From NCBI RefSeq assembly GCF_018390555.1, contig NZ_JAHBGB010000006.1, forward strand, positions 124,001-188,000: 64,000 nucleotides of DNA, read 5' to 3'. The notes below the pieces were generated by a model, which saw only the letters and a program-made list of their open reading frames with translations, made no database searches and had not been told where the DNA came from. Numbering within the stretch: the first letter of the stretch is position 1; every line of letters begins with the position of its first letter. The translations under genes and the position numbers were made by a program. The stretch comes from Ancylobacter oerskovii (GTDB lineage: Bacteria > Pseudomonadota > Alphaproteobacteria > Rhizobiales > Xanthobacteraceae). Below, piece after piece: positions 1 to 9,184 of the stretch.

Positions 1-450
1 GCCGCTCTGTTCGGCGGCCTCCTCCTTACGGCCGCCGTCACCGCTCCGGCGTTCGCGCAGAACAGCGCTTCCGAGCAGAAGCCGGCCGAGCAGCAGTCGC
101 CGGAAGAGCAGGCCAAGGAAGCCCAGCGCCGGTCGATCGAGGAATATAACGAGGCGGCCAAGCTGCCGGGCAATGCCGGCCTGCCGGAATGCGTGTGGAG
201 CGGCCGGCGCATCGCCATGCTGCTGTGGCGCGACGACGTCGACACCGCCAAGCGCCACATGGAGCTCTATGAGCGCTTCGGCTGCCCGACCGAGCACCTG
301 AAGATCGCCTTCCGCTGCCTCGTGCGGCAGGGCAACATAGATCCCAAGGCGCAGGAGCGGCTTTCCGAGCGCGTCCACGCCTGCTGGGTGAACCCGGATT
401 CCACGCCCGCCGCCCCGGCGGCCCCGGCCGCGGCGCCGCCCGCGCAATGA
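1..450 (+). CDS. Small secreted protein, 5' end cut (likely glucan-biosynthesis-associated)
   Basis: The frame is open from the first base, so the true start lies before the window. The visible 149 residues begin inside a signal peptide that ends in AFAQ, a signal-peptidase I-like site. A Gln/Glu-rich stretch, a compact core with four cysteines and an Ala/Pro-rich tail follow. Small exported proteins of this kind are often annotated as beta-1,3/beta-1,6-glucan biosynthesis proteins in Hyphomicrobiales. The glucan synthase 200 bp downstream on the same strand fits that. The assignment rests on context and general resemblance; no catalytic motif is visible. The intervening 200 bp contain an AT-rich patch near 600-620 that could be a promoter for the synthase. 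Confidence 0.65.
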   Translation, partial: AALFGGLLLTAAVTAPAFAQNSASEQKPAEQQSPEEQAKEAQRRSIEEYNEAAKLPGNAGLPECVWSGRRIAMLLWRDDVDTAKRHMELYERFGCPTEHLKIAFRCLVRQGNIDPKAQERLSERVHACWVNPDSTPAAPAAPAAAPPAQ

Positions 451-652
451 TTTGAGCCCAATGATTTCATGGCGTGGCCCCAGCCTCGACATGCCGTCGC
501 CACAGACGGGAACCATCTTCCCCTCCGTGCGTTTGAAACAGGCCGCAGGCACGAATCGCTTTTTTTGCGATGCAGCCATGCGGATGCTGCAAAAGCGTAG
601 AGTTTAAATTATATATTCGCCCGTTACCTCTCAAAAGCTGGTGGGTAGTTCC

Positions 653-3334
653 ATGCGTCCCGCTGTTCGTGTCGCTGCCGCTGCGATTGCGGTAGTCACG
701 TCCGTGCATGCCTTCATGTGGCTCGCGATGCGTTCGGAGGCGACAGCCCCGGCGATCCCCGACCGTTTGGCGAGCATGTCCTTCGCCCCCTATGGGCGCG
801 ACGCGAACCCGGACAAGGGCGAGCCGACGACCGAGGCCCAGATCCGCTCCGACGTGGAGGCCGTGGCGCCCTACACCAAGGCGGTGCGTACCTACGCCTC
901 CACCGGCGGGCTGGAAAACGTCGCCCGCATCGCCTCGGAAAAAGGGCTGAAGACCACTGTCGGCGCGTGGCTCGACATGGACGAGGACCGCAACGCCCGC
1001 GAGATCGCCAACGCGGTCGACGCGGCGAAGAAGAACGCGAACGTCGTCGGCATCGTGGTCGGCAACGAGTCGATCCTGCGCGCCGAGCGCACCCCCGAGC
1101 AGCTGATCGACACCATCCGCCGCGTGAAGCGCGAGGTGAACGTTCCCGTCACCACCGGCGAGACCTGGGACGTCTGGCTCGAGCATCCCGAGCTGGTTTC
1201 GGCCGTCGACTACATCGCCGCGCATATCCTGCCCTATTGGGAAGGCGTGCCCGCCGACCAGGTGGTCGACCGCACCATCAACATCTACAACCGCCTGCGC
1301 GCCGCCTATCCCGGCAAGCGCATCGTCATCGCCGAGTTCGGCTGGCCGAGCGCCGGCTACAACCGCGACGCCGCGGTGCCGGGCGAGCTGATCCAGGCGC
1401 AGGTGATCCGCGACTTCGCCGCGCGTGCCGACGCGCAGGGCATCGACTACAACCTCATCGAAGCCTTCGACGCGCCGTGGAAGAGCTTCGAGGGCTCGGT
1501 CGGCCAGTACTGGGGCATGCTCGATGCCGACCGGCACCTGAAGTTCCCGCTCTCGGGCACGATCACGCCGGTGAGCTACAACGCCACCGCCGCCATCGCG
1601 CTGCTGTTCGGCATCGCCTTCTCGCTGCCGCTGTTCCGCTTCGCCCGCCTGACCTTCACCCAGGCGGCGGTGATGGCCGGCGCGGCCAATCTCGTCGGCG
1701 CGTGGATCGCCACCGTCACCGACCACTGGCTGACGCACTATGTCATCGGCGGCAACAAGATCACCTTCGTGGTCTCGATCGTGCTGCTGGTGCCGCTGGT
1801 CATCGTCATGCTGTACCGGGTCGAGGAGCTGGCCACCATCGCCTTCGGCCGCCGCCCGCGCCGGCTGATCAACAATATCGACGGGCCGATGCCGGCCCGC
1901 ACGCCCAAGGTGTCGATCCACATCCCGGCCTACAAGGAGCCGCCGGAGATGCTGAAGCAGACGCTCGACAGCGTCGCCCGGCTCGACTGGCCGAACTATG
2001 AGTGCCTCGTCATCATCAACAATACGCCCGACCCGGCCTTCTGGGAGCCGATCGAGGCCTATTGCCGGCAGCTCGGCGAGCGCTTCAAGTTCATCAACCT
2101 GCCCAAGGTGGAAGGCTTCAAGGCCGGCGCGCTGCGCGTCGCCATGGAGCAGACCGCGCCCGACGCCGAGATCATCGGCGTGATCGACGCCGACTATGTG
2201 GTGGCGCCGAACTGGCTGCGCGATCTCGTGCCCACCTTCGAAGACCCGACGGTGGGCATCGTGCAGGCGCCGCAGGACCACCGCGACGCCAACCGCACCC
2301 TGCTGAACGAGGCGATGAACACCGAATATGCCGGCTTCTTCGACATCGGCATGGTCCAGCGCAACGAGCACGACGCCATCGTGGTGCACGGCACCATGTG
2401 CCTGATCCGTCGCGCCGCCATGGTGGAGGCCGGCGACTGGTCCAGCGACACCATCTGCGAGGACACCGATCTCGGCCTGTCCATCGTCGAGCGCGGCTGG
2501 AAGAGCCACTACACCAATGCCCGCTACGGCTGGGGCCTGCTGCCGGACGACTTCGCCTCGTTCAAGAAGCAGCGTCACCGCTGGGCCTATGGCGGCATGC
2601 AGATCATCAAGAAGCACTGGCGCCGCATGCTGCCGAACGGCGGCACCCGGCTCAACGCCGCCCAGCGCCGCGAATTCTCGATCGGCTGGGTGAGCTGGCT
2701 CGGCGCCGAGAGCATCGGCGCGCTGGTGGCGGTGCTGTCGCTCCTGTGGGCGCCGGTGGTGCTCGGCCTCGGCATCGCCGTGCCGCAGCGCATCCTCACC
2801 GTGCCGATCGTGTTCTGCTTCGGCATCTATGTGCTGCATTTCTGCGCCCTCTACCGCCTGCGGGTGGCGACCACGCCGCTGCGCATGCTGGGCGCGGCCT
2901 TCGCGGCGATGGCGGTGCAGTTCACCGTCGCCAAGGCCGTGTATGACGGCTTCCGCTACAAGGACCTCGCCTTCGCCCGCACCGCCAAGGGCTCGTGGCT
3001 GGCCGGCGCCGCCCGCGCCTTCCCGGCGCTGCCGGAGGCGGTGATCGGCGGCGGGCTGATGCTCAGCGCCGTCGCCCTGCGCATGACCAACTGGCATGCG
3101 GTGGTGGAGGTGAACCTGTTCGCCCTGGCGCTGGCGATCCAGGCGCTGCCCTTCCTCGCCGCCGCCTTCATCGGCTGGCTGGAGGGCTCGAAGTACAACG
3201 AGTTCGCCACCTGGACGGCGCTGCGCACCCGTGCGCTCGCCCTGCTGCCGGGGCGCACCGCCCAGCCGCTGCCGGTCGGCGTGACCGTCGGCACCTCGGT
3301 GGCCGAGCGCAACCCGGCCGGCCCGCAAATGTGA
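653..3334 (+). CDS. Beta-(1,3)/(1,6)-glucan synthase, GH17-GT2 fusion (NdvB/NdvC-like)
   Basis: An 893-residue membrane protein predicted to build cyclic or branched beta-glucan from UDP-glucose in the periplasm-facing envelope. An N-terminal membrane anchor (residues 5-25) is followed by a GH17-like domain. That domain has the general acid region GNES (Glu ~139) and the nucleophile region AEFGWPS (Glu ~228). Two membrane segments come next, then a family 2 glycosyltransferase domain with IDADY, EDTDLGLS and QRHRW, the usual processive-GT2 signatures, and C-terminal membrane helices. This architecture is that of Bradyrhizobium NdvB/NdvC glucan synthases. ATG 653 is preferred over GTG 641 because GGTGGG lies about 7 bases upstream of it. 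A 3' terminator follows at 3381. Confidence 0.88.
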   Translation: MRPAVRVAAAAIAVVTSVHAFMWLAMRSEATAPAIPDRLASMSFAPYGRDANPDKGEPTTEAQIRSDVEAVAPYTKAVRTYASTGGLENVARIASEKGLKTTVGAWLDMDEDRNAREIANAVDAAKKNANVVGIVVGNESILRAERTPEQLIDTIRRVKREVNVPVTTGETWDVWLEHPELVSAVDYIAAHILPYWEGVPADQVVDRTINIYNRLRAAYPGKRIVIAEFGWPSAGYNRDAAVPGELIQAQVIRDFAARADAQGIDYNLIEAFDAPWKSFEGSVGQYWGMLDADRHLKFPLSGTITPVSYNATAAIALLFGIAFSLPLFRFARLTFTQAAVMAGAANLVGAWIATVTDHWLTHYVIGGNKITFVVSIVLLVPLVIVMLYRVEELATIAFGRRPRRLINNIDGPMPARTPKVSIHIPAYKEPPEMLKQTLDSVARLDWPNYECLVIINNTPDPAFWEPIEAYCRQLGERFKFINLPKVEGFKAGALRVAMEQTAPDAEIIGVIDADYVVAPNWLRDLVPTFEDPTVGIVQAPQDHRDANRTLLNEAMNTEYAGFFDIGMVQRNEHDAIVVHGTMCLIRRAAMVEAGDWSSDTICEDTDLGLSIVERGWKSHYTNARYGWGLLPDDFASFKKQRHRWAYGGMQIIKKHWRRMLPNGGTRLNAAQRREFSIGWVSWLGAESIGALVAVLSLLWAPVVLGLGIAVPQRILTVPIVFCFGIYVLHFCALYRLRVATTPLRMLGAAFAAMAVQFTVAKAVYDGFRYKDLAFARTAKGSWLAGAARAFPALPEAVIGGGLMLSAVALRMTNWHAVVEVNLFALALAIQALPFLAAAFIGWLEGSKYNEFATWTALRTRALALLPGRTAQPLPVGVTVGTSVAERNPAGPQM

Positions 3335-3380
3335 GCCGGGCCGCCGGGAACCTCCCGGCCGCCGGAGAGAGACTATCGGG

Positions 3381-3415
3381 ACGCCGGCTCCTCGCGGGGC
3401 CGGCGTTCTGCTTTT
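3381..3415 (+). terminator. Intrinsic terminator of the glucan synthase
   Basis: ACGCCGGC (3381-3388) pairs with GCCGGCGT (3399-3406) across a 10-nt loop, followed by a T-rich tail. A near copy of this hairpin recurs at 3785-3820 after the duplicated gene end. Confidence 0.75.
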
Positions 3416-3494
3416 GACGGCGCGGGGGCGGGCGGTGGCGGCCGGTGCGCTCAGGATCGTTGCGGAAGGGCGGCGCCTCGGCGGGCCGCGTGTG

Positions 3495-3672
3495 TCACGC
3501 CGTGGTCTCGGCGAGGATCGCCCATTGGCCGTCCTGCTCGACCAACGCCTCGCGGATGCCGGCGCGCGTCACCACGTCCTCCGCCATGCGGGCATAGGCG
3601 GCGCCGGCGGCCTCCAGCGAGCGCACCCAGAGATAAGGCACGGTCCGGCCGATGAGAGGACCGAGATCGGCC
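3495..3672 (-). pseudogene. Possible 3' remnant of an unidentified gene
   Basis: On the minus strand about 57 codons read like a natural protein C-terminus, ending WAILAETTA before a stop at 3495. The frame upstream of about 3672 is not protein-like and runs into the duplicated glucan-synthase end on the other strand. No start codon or ribosome site is attached to it. I cannot name the family. It may be a decayed gene fragment joined to the duplicate by recombination, or only a fortunate open frame in GC-rich DNA. Confidence 0.3.
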
Positions 3673-3673
3673 T

Positions 3674-3735
3674 GCGGCTGCCGGTGGGCGTGACTGTCGG
3701 CACCTCGGTGGCCGCGCGCAACTCGGCCGGGCGGT
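3674..3735 (+). pseudogene. Duplicated 3' end of the glucan synthase gene
   Basis: About 60 bases here repeat 3265-3325 with few substitutions and encode LPVGVTVGTSVAARNSAGR before a stop. The genuine synthase ends LPVGVTVGTSVAERNPAGPQM. The copy keeps the reading frame to its stop and, like the original, is followed by a GCCGGCGTTT hairpin terminator. No upstream part of the gene is present, so it is a broken partial duplicate. Confidence 0.7.
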
Positions 3736-3784
3736 AGAGACGAGATCGTGCAGCCGGAACGATCGGGCCGGCGGGCGGGCAGGG

Positions 3785-3820
3785 AAACGCCGGTCTCCTG
3801 CGGGCCGGCGTTTTTCTTTG
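3785..3820 (+). terminator. Intrinsic terminator after the duplicated gene end
   Basis: AAACGCCGG (3785-3793) pairs with CCGGCGTTT (3805-3813), and a TTTTTCTTT run follows. It resembles the terminator at 3381, so the duplication carried the terminator with it. Confidence 0.8.
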
Positions 3821-3884
3821 GGCGATTGGGGGGCCGATGGCATGACCGGGATGTCGGATCCGTCCCGCGGCTCTCTGCAAGGTC

Positions 3885-3924
3885 CATCCTTCGAGGCTCG
3901 CTGCGCTCGCGCCTCAGGATGAGG
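3885..3924 (+). repeat. 40-bp REP-like palindrome, family A copy 1
   Basis: The unit begins CATCCTTCGAGGC and ends GCCTCAGGATGAGG, so its arms form an imperfect hairpin around a TCGCTGCGCTCGC centre. Identical 40-bp copies lie at 4101-4140 (inverted) and 35641-35680. Confidence 0.9.
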
Positions 3925-4100
3925 GTGCTCTTGCGTGAAACGCTTCCGTCGTCATCCCGGATGGTCGTAAGGCCGATCCGGGGATCGCGAAACTCGGCGA
4001 GCCATCCCGGCTCTGCGCTGCGCTCCGGCCGGGTGGCAGCCTTCGTCGAAGGCGCCGCCATGCCGAGAAATCGAGGCATCCATGGCCGCTCCATAGCGCC

Positions 4101-4140
4101 CCTCATCCTGAGGCGCGAGCGCAGCGAGCCTCGAAGGATG
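4101..4140 (-). repeat. 40-bp REP-like palindrome, family A copy 2 (inverted)
   Basis: This is the exact reverse complement of the copy at 3885-3924. The two form a head-to-head pair about 180 bp apart. Confidence 0.9.
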
Positions 4141-4261
4141 GACCTCTTGATGCGTTCAGTGCGCCCGACGAGCGTCCTTCGAGGTCCAAGCGTGGGGGCC
4201 GATAGACGCGCCCCGGACGACGGCGGCAAGCGCGTTGTCAGACAGAAGAACCCAGCCAATG

Positions 4262-4290
4262 AAAAAGGCCCGGAGCGGGCTCCGGGCCTT
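4262..4290 (-). terminator. thrS terminator
   Basis: A 12-bp perfect stem, AAGGCCCGGAGC (4265-4276) with GCTCCGGGCCTT (4279-4290), has a two-base loop. Read on the minus strand it ends in a TTTTT run, placing it just downstream of thrS. Confidence 0.85.
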
Positions 4291-4318
4291 GATCGATCGT
4301 CGCGACGGCGCGCGCGCC

Positions 4319-6277
4319 TCACTCGGCGGCGCGGACGTCCGGCGCGGTGGCTTCGGCGGTGAGTGCGTCGAGCGCCTCGTCGAGGCCGGCGGCCGTCTGG
4401 TTCGGCGAGCCGAGGCGGCGGATGGAGACGGTGCGCTCGGCCGCCTCCTTGCGCCCGACCACGATCAGCGCCGGCACCTTGGCCAGCGAATGCTCGCGGA
4501 CCTTGTAGTTGATCTTCTCGTTGCGGGTATCGAGCTCGACGCGCAGGCCGCGCTTCTTCGCCAGCGCGACGATCTCCCGGGCATAGTCGTCGCCCTCGGA
4601 GGTGATGGTCGCCACCACCGCCTGCACCGGCGCCAGCCACAGCGGGAAATGCCCGGCGAAATGCTCGATCAGGATGCCGGTGAAGCGTTCCATCGAGCCG
4701 CAGATGGCCCGGTGGATCATCACCGGCGTCTTCTTGCCGCCATCGGCATCGACATAGAAGGCACCGAACCGCTCCGGCAGGTTGAAGTCGATCTGGGTGG
4801 TGCCGCACTGCCATTCCCGGCCGATGGCGTCACGCAGCGTGTATTCGAACTTCGGCCCGTAGAAGGCGCCTTCGCCCGGCAGGATGCCGGTCTTGATGCG
4901 GCCGCCCGACTGCTCCTCGATCTGCTTGAGGACGCGGCTCATCACCTCCTCGGCATGATCCCACACCTCGTCGGAGCCGACGCGCTTGTCGGGGCGGGTG
5001 GAGAGCTTCACCACGATCTCGTCGAAGCCGAAATCGGCATAGGTCGAGAGGATGAGATCGTTGATCTTCAGGCACTCCGCCGCCATCTGCTCCTCGGTGC
5101 AGAAGATGTGGGCGTCGTCCTGGGTGAAGCCGCGCACCCGCATAAGCCCGTGCAGCGCGCCGGAGGGCTCGTAACGATGCACGGCGCCGAATTCCGCAAG
5201 CCGCATAGGCAGATCGCGGTAGCTCTTCAGGCCATGCTTGAAGATCTGCACATGGCCGGGGCAGTTCATCGGCTTCAGCGCGTAGACGCGGTCATTGTCC
5301 TCGGTGTTGCCGGCGGGCTGCACCTTGAACATGTTCTCCTTGTACCAGCCCCAATGGCCGGAGGTCTCCCACAGCGAATGGTCGAGCACCTGCGGGGCGT
5401 TGACCTCGTCGTAATCGGCCTTCAGGCGCCGGCGCATGTAGCTGACGAGGTTCTGGAACAGGCTCCAGCCCTTGGGGTGCCAGAACACGACGCCCGGCCC
5501 CTCCTCCTGGAAGTGGAACAGGTCCATCTCGCGGCCGAGGCGGCGGTGATCGCGCTTCTCCGCTTCCTCCAACTGGTGGAGATAGGCGTTGAGCTCCTCA
5601 TCGGTGCGCCAGGCGGTGGCGTAGATGCGGGTCAGCATCGGGTTCTTGGCGTCGCCGCGCCAATAGGCGCCGGCCACCTTCATCAGCTTGAAGGAATTGC
5701 CGATCTTGCCCACGCTCGGCATGTGCGGGCCGCGGCAGAGGTCGAACCACTCGCCCTGCTTGTAGATCTTGATCTTCTGGTCGGCGGGGATGGCATCGAT
5801 CAATTCGACCTTGAACGCCTCGCCCTTCTCGCCGAAGACGCGCTTGGCCTCGTCGCGCTCCCACACCTCCTTGGTGAAGGGGGCGTCGCGGGCGATGATC
5901 TCGCGCATCTTCTTCTCGATGGCGGCGAAATCCTCCGGCGAGAACGGCTCGTTGCGGAAGAAATCGTAATAGAAGCCGTTCTCGATCACCGGGCCGATGG
6001 TGACCTGCGTGCCCGGCCACAGCGCCTGCACCGCCTCGGCCAGCACATGGGCGGCGTCGTGGCGGATGAGCTCCAGCGCTTCCGGGCTCTCGCGGGTGAC
6101 GAGCTCGAATTTCGCGTCGGCGGCGATGGGATCGGAGAGGTCGCTCAGCACGCCGTCCAGCTTCATCGCCAGCGACTTCTTGGCGAGCGACTTGGCGATG
6201 GAGGCGGCAACCTCGGCGCCGGTGGTGCCGGGAGCGTACTCACGGACGGCGCCATCGGGGAAGGTGAGATGGATCAT
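4319..6277 (-). CDS. thrS: Threonyl-tRNA synthetase
   Basis: A 652-residue cytoplasmic class II aminoacyl-tRNA synthetase that charges tRNA-Thr with threonine. Domain order is as expected. The N-terminal TGS domain starts MIHLTFPDG. The editing domain carries HDAAH, and the catalytic core has the zinc-ligand region MNCPGH, motif 2 near [10 protein letters not shown] and motif 3 [18 protein letters not shown]-terminal anticodon-binding domain completes it. The ATG at 6277 is chosen because TGS domains start there and GGGAG sits eight bases upstream; a longer in-frame extension to 6358 is not protein-like. Length matches the family. It lies downstream of yidD on the same strand and ends at a strong terminator. 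Confidence 0.97.
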   Translation of the reverse strand: MIHLTFPDGAVREYAPGTTGAEVAASIAKSLAKKSLAMKLDGVLSDLSDPIAADAKFELVTRESPEALELIRHDAAHVLAEAVQALWPGTQVTIGPVIENGFYYDFFRNEPFSPEDFAAIEKKMREIIARDAPFTKEVWERDEAKRVFGEKGEAFKVELIDAIPADQKIKIYKQGEWFDLCRGPHMPSVGKIGNSFKLMKVAGAYWRGDAKNPMLTRIYATAWRTDEELNAYLHQLEEAEKRDHRRLGREMDLFHFQEEGPGVVFWHPKGWSLFQNLVSYMRRRLKADYDEVNAPQVLDHSLWETSGHWGWYKENMFKVQPAGNTEDNDRVYALKPMNCPGHVQIFKHGLKSYRDLPMRLAEFGAVHRYEPSGALHGLMRVRGFTQDDAHIFCTEEQMAAECLKINDLILSTYADFGFDEIVVKLSTRPDKRVGSDEVWDHAEEVMSRVLKQIEEQSGGRIKTGILPGEGAFYGPKFEYTLRDAIGREWQCGTTQIDFNLPERFGAFYVDADGGKKTPVMIHRAICGSMERFTGILIEHFAGHFPLWLAPVQAVVATITSEGDDYAREIVALAKKRGLRVELDTRNEKINYKVREHSLAKVPALIVVGRKEAAERTVSIRRLGSPNQTAAGLDEALDALTAEATAPDVRAAE

Positions 6278-6375
6278 GGTCTTTTCTCCCGCCCACTCCT
6301 GCGAACCACGCAGGTAGGCTGTTCTACGTGACGTGACCGGCGGGCCGTCGCCCGCCATCGCTCAGGCCCGGCGGG

Positions 6376-6699
6376 TCATTTCGACCATTTGCCTGGCGCC
6401 CGCGCGTAGCGCCACGGCATATACCACGCGGCTTTCGGCGGCAATTCGACCGGCACCGCCTCGAAGCCGGACCCGCCCCAGGGATGGCAGCGGCAGATGC
6501 GCCCCGCCGCCATCCAGCCGCCCGCCCAGGCGCCGTGGCGGGAGATGGCCTGATCGGCGAATTCCGAGCAGGTCGGCAGATAGCGGCATTGTCGACCCAT
6601 GAAGGCGGACAGCGAATAGCGATAGAAGAGAATCGGCACCCGCAACAGATTGCGGGGCAGGCGCCGGAGCGCCGTCGCGACATCCACGCGCCTGTTCAT
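6376..6699 (-). CDS. yidD: Membrane protein insertion efficiency factor YidD
   Basis: A 107-residue YidD-family protein thought to assist YidC-dependent insertion of inner-membrane proteins at the cytoplasmic face. The family signature is clear: RQCRYLPTCSEFADQAI, then HG and RICRCHPWGGSGFEAVP, with the conserved cysteines. A short amphipathic N-terminus (LPRNLLRVPILFYRYSLS) matches the family. It stands apart from rnpA/rpmH, with which it is often linked elsewhere. It precedes thrS by about 100 bp on the same strand. ATG 6699 is preferred to GTG 6708. Confidence 0.93.
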   Translation of the reverse strand: MNRRVDVATALRRLPRNLLRVPILFYRYSLSAFMGRQCRYLPTCSEFADQAISRHGAWAGGWMAAGRICRCHPWGGSGFEAVPVELPPKAAWYMPWRYARAPGKWSK

Positions 6700-6791
6700 G
6701 ACCGCCACCCCGCACCCCTATCGGGGAACCGGCGGCGCCTCCGCGCATTATCGACCGGCCCTGGGAGCGTCGAGACGGGAGCTTGCCTCAT

Positions 6792-7271
6792 ATGACCACC
6801 ACGCTGCGCCTCATCCTCGTTGCCGGCCTGACGGCCCTGGTGCCGCTTGCGGGCGTGCTGCCCGCCGCCGCCCAGGATCAGGCGCCCGCCACCCCGCCAC
6901 CTGCTTCGCCGGCACCGTCCGCGCCACCGCCCCCCGCGGCATCGCCCCCCGGGCCGGCCGGCGGGACCCAGCCGGCCCCTTCGGCGGCGAAGTCGCCGGA
7001 GGTGGACCCGGATATGCAGCGCGTCGCGGCGTGCAAGCAGCGGGCGCTGGAGAGGCTCAAGGCGGTGTCGCCCTCCGTCGACGACATCTATATCGACGTC
7101 GACGGCCTCACCATCGCCACCGCCAACAGCAAGATCGGCGAGACGGCGGTCAACGGGGTGATCATGGGCGAGGCCTATATCCAGCGCGACCGCAAGGACG
7201 AGCCGAACCGCTTCCTCTGCCTCACCGGCGCCAAGGGCGAGGTGCTGTTCACCTTCTTCACCGTGCGGTGA
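6792..7271 (+). CDS. Secreted protein with proline-rich linker, function unknown
   Basis: A 159-residue protein with a typical signal peptide (hydrophobic core to about residue 25, cleavage after AAA before QDQ). A 40-residue Pro/Ala linker follows, then a C-terminal domain of about 85 residues with two cysteines (AACKQRALE and FLCLTG). The C-terminal part looks like a compact beta-containing domain (DDIYIDVDGLTIATANS, GEVLFTFFTVR), but I do not recognise the family. It is convergent with the IscU-like gene, whose stop is only 6 bp away. The start is ATG 6792; TTG 6783 is a poorer choice. Confidence 0.75.
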   Translation: MTTTLRLILVAGLTALVPLAGVLPAAAQDQAPATPPPASPAPSAPPPPAASPPGPAGGTQPAPSAAKSPEVDPDMQRVAACKQRALERLKAVSPSVDDIYIDVDGLTIATANSKIGETAVNGVIMGEAYIQRDRKDEPNRFLCLTGAKGEVLFTFFTVR

Positions 7272-7277
7272 GGTGCC

Positions 7278-7727
7278 CTACTCCGCCGCCTCGGTCGCCT
7301 GCCGCGCCTCGATCTGGTCGATGGCATCGACCACCGCGTCGAAGGTCAGCAGGGTCGAGGCGTGGCGGGCCTTGTAGTCGCGCACCGGCTCCAGCACCGC
7401 GAGCTCGCCCCAGCGCCCTTCCGGCGCCGGGCCGTTCTCCTTGAGCATGCGGCGCATCGTCTCGCGGACGGCGCGCAACTCCTGCGCGGTCGCGCCCACG
7501 ACATGGTCCGCCATGATCGAGGACGACGCCTGGCCGAGGGCGCAGGCCCGCACCTCATGGGCGAAATCGGTGACGACCCCGTCCTTCATGGCGAGATCGA
7601 TGGTGACGGTGGAACCGCAAAGCTTGGAATGCGCCGTTGCAGTGGCATCCGGCGCCGCAAGGCGACCGAGCCGTGGTATATCGGCGGCAAGCTCGAGGAT
7701 GCGGCGATTATAGACGTCGTTGATCAT
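7278..7727 (-). CDS. IscU/NifU-like iron-sulfur scaffold protein, third cysteine absent
   Basis: A 149-residue protein of the NifU-N/IscU fold, which assembles Fe-S clusters for transfer to apoproteins. Two of the three usual ligand cysteines are visible, Cys37 in LCGST and Cys62 in RACALGQASSS. The aspartate that usually follows the first Cys-Gly is serine here. The position of the third cysteine reads RHASTLL, with no cysteine. This divergent form may act as a carrier or have altered cluster chemistry; that is inference. It is divergent from folE with a 220-bp gap. Confidence 0.85.
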   Translation of the reverse strand: MINDVYNRRILELAADIPRLGRLAAPDATATAHSKLCGSTVTIDLAMKDGVVTDFAHEVRACALGQASSSIMADHVVGATAQELRAVRETMRRMLKENGPAPEGRWGELAVLEPVRDYKARHASTLLTFDAVVDAIDQIEARQATEAAE

Positions 7728-7948
7728 GAGGGCGACCGTAGGAGCAGCTTTGCGCAGAATGGTTGGTTGCGACGCGGCATGTGTCCCTTATATAGGAAAG
7801 CGGGATCGTGGCGGAAGAAGCTCCGGTCCCGTCCGTGCCCCTGCGCATCGGGTGGGCGGCCGCTCCCGGCCTTCCTCATCCCGCATGGCGACTAAACCGG
7901 TGACACCCCGGCGCCCGGTTACCAATGCGCCGTCGAACGGAGTTCGTC

Positions 7949-8605
7949 ATGGATGCCGTGCTGAATGCCCTGATGCGTAGTGCCAAGAACGAAACAGGAG
8001 GCCTCGATGCCTCCCCTGCTCCCGCCCCGCAGAAGCCCAGCCGCGAGGAAGCCGAAGCGGCCGTGCGCACCCTGATCGCCTGGGCCGGCGACAACCCGGA
8101 GCGCGAGGGGCTGATCGACACGCCCAAGCGCGTGGTGCGCGCCTATGAGGAACTCTACAAGGGCTACGCCACGCCGCTGGAGAACGTGCTGGACCGCACC
8201 TTCGGCGAGATCGGCAATTTCGACGACATGGTCGTCGTGCGCGACATCGTGTTCTATTCGCACTGCGAACATCACATGGTGCCGTTCATGGGCAAGGCGC
8301 ATGTCGCCTATTTCCCGGTGGAGCGGGTGGTCGGCCTCTCCAAGATCGCCCGCGTGGTCGACATGTATGCCCGCCGCCTGCAGACGCAGGAGCACATGAC
8401 CTCGCAGATCATCACCGCGCTGGACGAGACGCTGAAGCCCCGCGGCGTCGCCATCCTCGTCGAGGCCGAGCACATGTGCATGGCGATGCGCGGCATCCAG
8501 AAGCCCGGCGCCTCCACCGTCACCATGCAGTTCACCGGCGTGTTCCGCGACGACCCGCAGGAGCAGGTGCGCTTCATGAACCTGATCCGCGGCGCGCGCT
8601 CGTGA
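7949..8605 (+). CDS. folE: GTP cyclohydrolase I
   Basis: A 218-residue cytoplasmic enzyme converting GTP to 7,8-dihydroneopterin triphosphate, the first step of tetrahydrofolate synthesis. The zinc ligands are present: Cys106 and His109 in [10 protein letters not shown], and Cys177 in EHMCMAMRG. The substrate-binding region around [21 protein letters not shown] is intact. ATG 7949 is chosen because GGAG lies seven bases upstream; an in-frame ATG 24 bases earlier lacks one. The stop overlaps the GTG of hisI in a GTGA junction, so the two are translationally coupled. Confidence 0.96.
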   Translation: MDAVLNALMRSAKNETGGLDASPAPAPQKPSREEAEAAVRTLIAWAGDNPEREGLIDTPKRVVRAYEELYKGYATPLENVLDRTFGEIGNFDDMVVVRDIVFYSHCEHHMVPFMGKAHVAYFPVERVVGLSKIARVVDMYARRLQTQEHMTSQIITALDETLKPRGVAILVEAEHMCMAMRGIQKPGASTVTMQFTGVFRDDPQEQVRFMNLIRGARS

Positions 8606-9093
8606 GCGAGGCGGCGAACTGGTTCGCCGCCGCCGGTGACAAGGCCGCGGTGGAGGAAGGCGACCGCCTCAGCCCCAAATTCGATGCCGACGGCCTGATC
8701 ACCGCTGTCGCGGTGGATGTGCGCGACGGCGCGGTGCTGATGCTCGCCCACATGAACGCGCAGGCGCTGGCGCTGACCATCGCGAGCGGCTTCGCCCACT
8801 ATTACAGCCGCTCGCGCCGCAAGCTGTGGAAGAAGGGCGAGGAAAGCGGCCACCTGCAGAAGGTGGTGGAGCTGCGGATCGACTGCGACCAGGACGCGGT
8901 GCTGATGCGCGTCGAGATGGCCGGCAGCGGCGCCGCCTGCCATACGGGGCATCGCTCCTGCTTCTTCCGCTCCATCCCGCTGGGGGCGACCCCGACCCCG
9001 GAGCTGCGTCTCGTCGTGAATGACGGCGGCAAGCTTTTCGACCCGCAGAAGGTCTACGGCACGCCGGACAAGACCGACGTGCCGCGCTTCTGA
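8602..9093 (+). CDS. hisI: Phosphoribosyl-AMP cyclohydrolase
   Basis: A 163-residue enzyme for the third step of histidine biosynthesis, hydrolysing the adenine ring of phosphoribosyl-AMP. Metal ligands are visible in DCDQDAVL (Asp94, Asp96, Asp98) and in [11 protein letters not shown] (Cys113, Cys120). The usual LMLAHMN and YYSRSR motifs precede them. The protein is longer than the roughly 130-residue minimum by an N-terminal extension, and no HisE domain is fused. The start is GTG 8602 within the folE stop, giving a folE-hisI pair. Confidence 0.95.
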   Translation: MSEAANWFAAAGDKAAVEEGDRLSPKFDADGLITAVAVDVRDGAVLMLAHMNAQALALTIASGFAHYYSRSRRKLWKKGEESGHLQKVVELRIDCDQDAVLMRVEMAGSGAACHTGHRSCFFRSIPLGATPTPELRLVVNDGGKLFDPQKVYGTPDKTDVPRF

Positions 9094-9184
9094 GGCGCCT
9101 TGCAGGGGCCGCGCGGGGCAGGCGCGCCGCAGGCTCCACGCGATCCGAAGGGCGCGCCTCCGCTGTCGATTGCGGCGATCGGCC

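Larger units (their letters stand above)
3335..4261. other. Gene-poor gap between the glucan synthase and thrS
   Basis: This stretch of over 900 bp holds two terminators, the duplicated synthase end, a possible remnant on the other strand and two inverted copies of a 40-bp repeat. I see no intact gene. Confidence 0.7.

Noticed and set aside
467..3328. A 953-codon minus-strand open frame opposite the glucan synthase
   Set aside because: His/Arg/Gly-rich shadow of a GC-rich gene. It has no domain, and the plus strand carries clear GH17 and GT2 motifs.
4235..6331. Long plus-strand open frame opposite thrS
   Set aside because: Shadow frame of low complexity. ThrS motifs on the minus strand are unambiguous.
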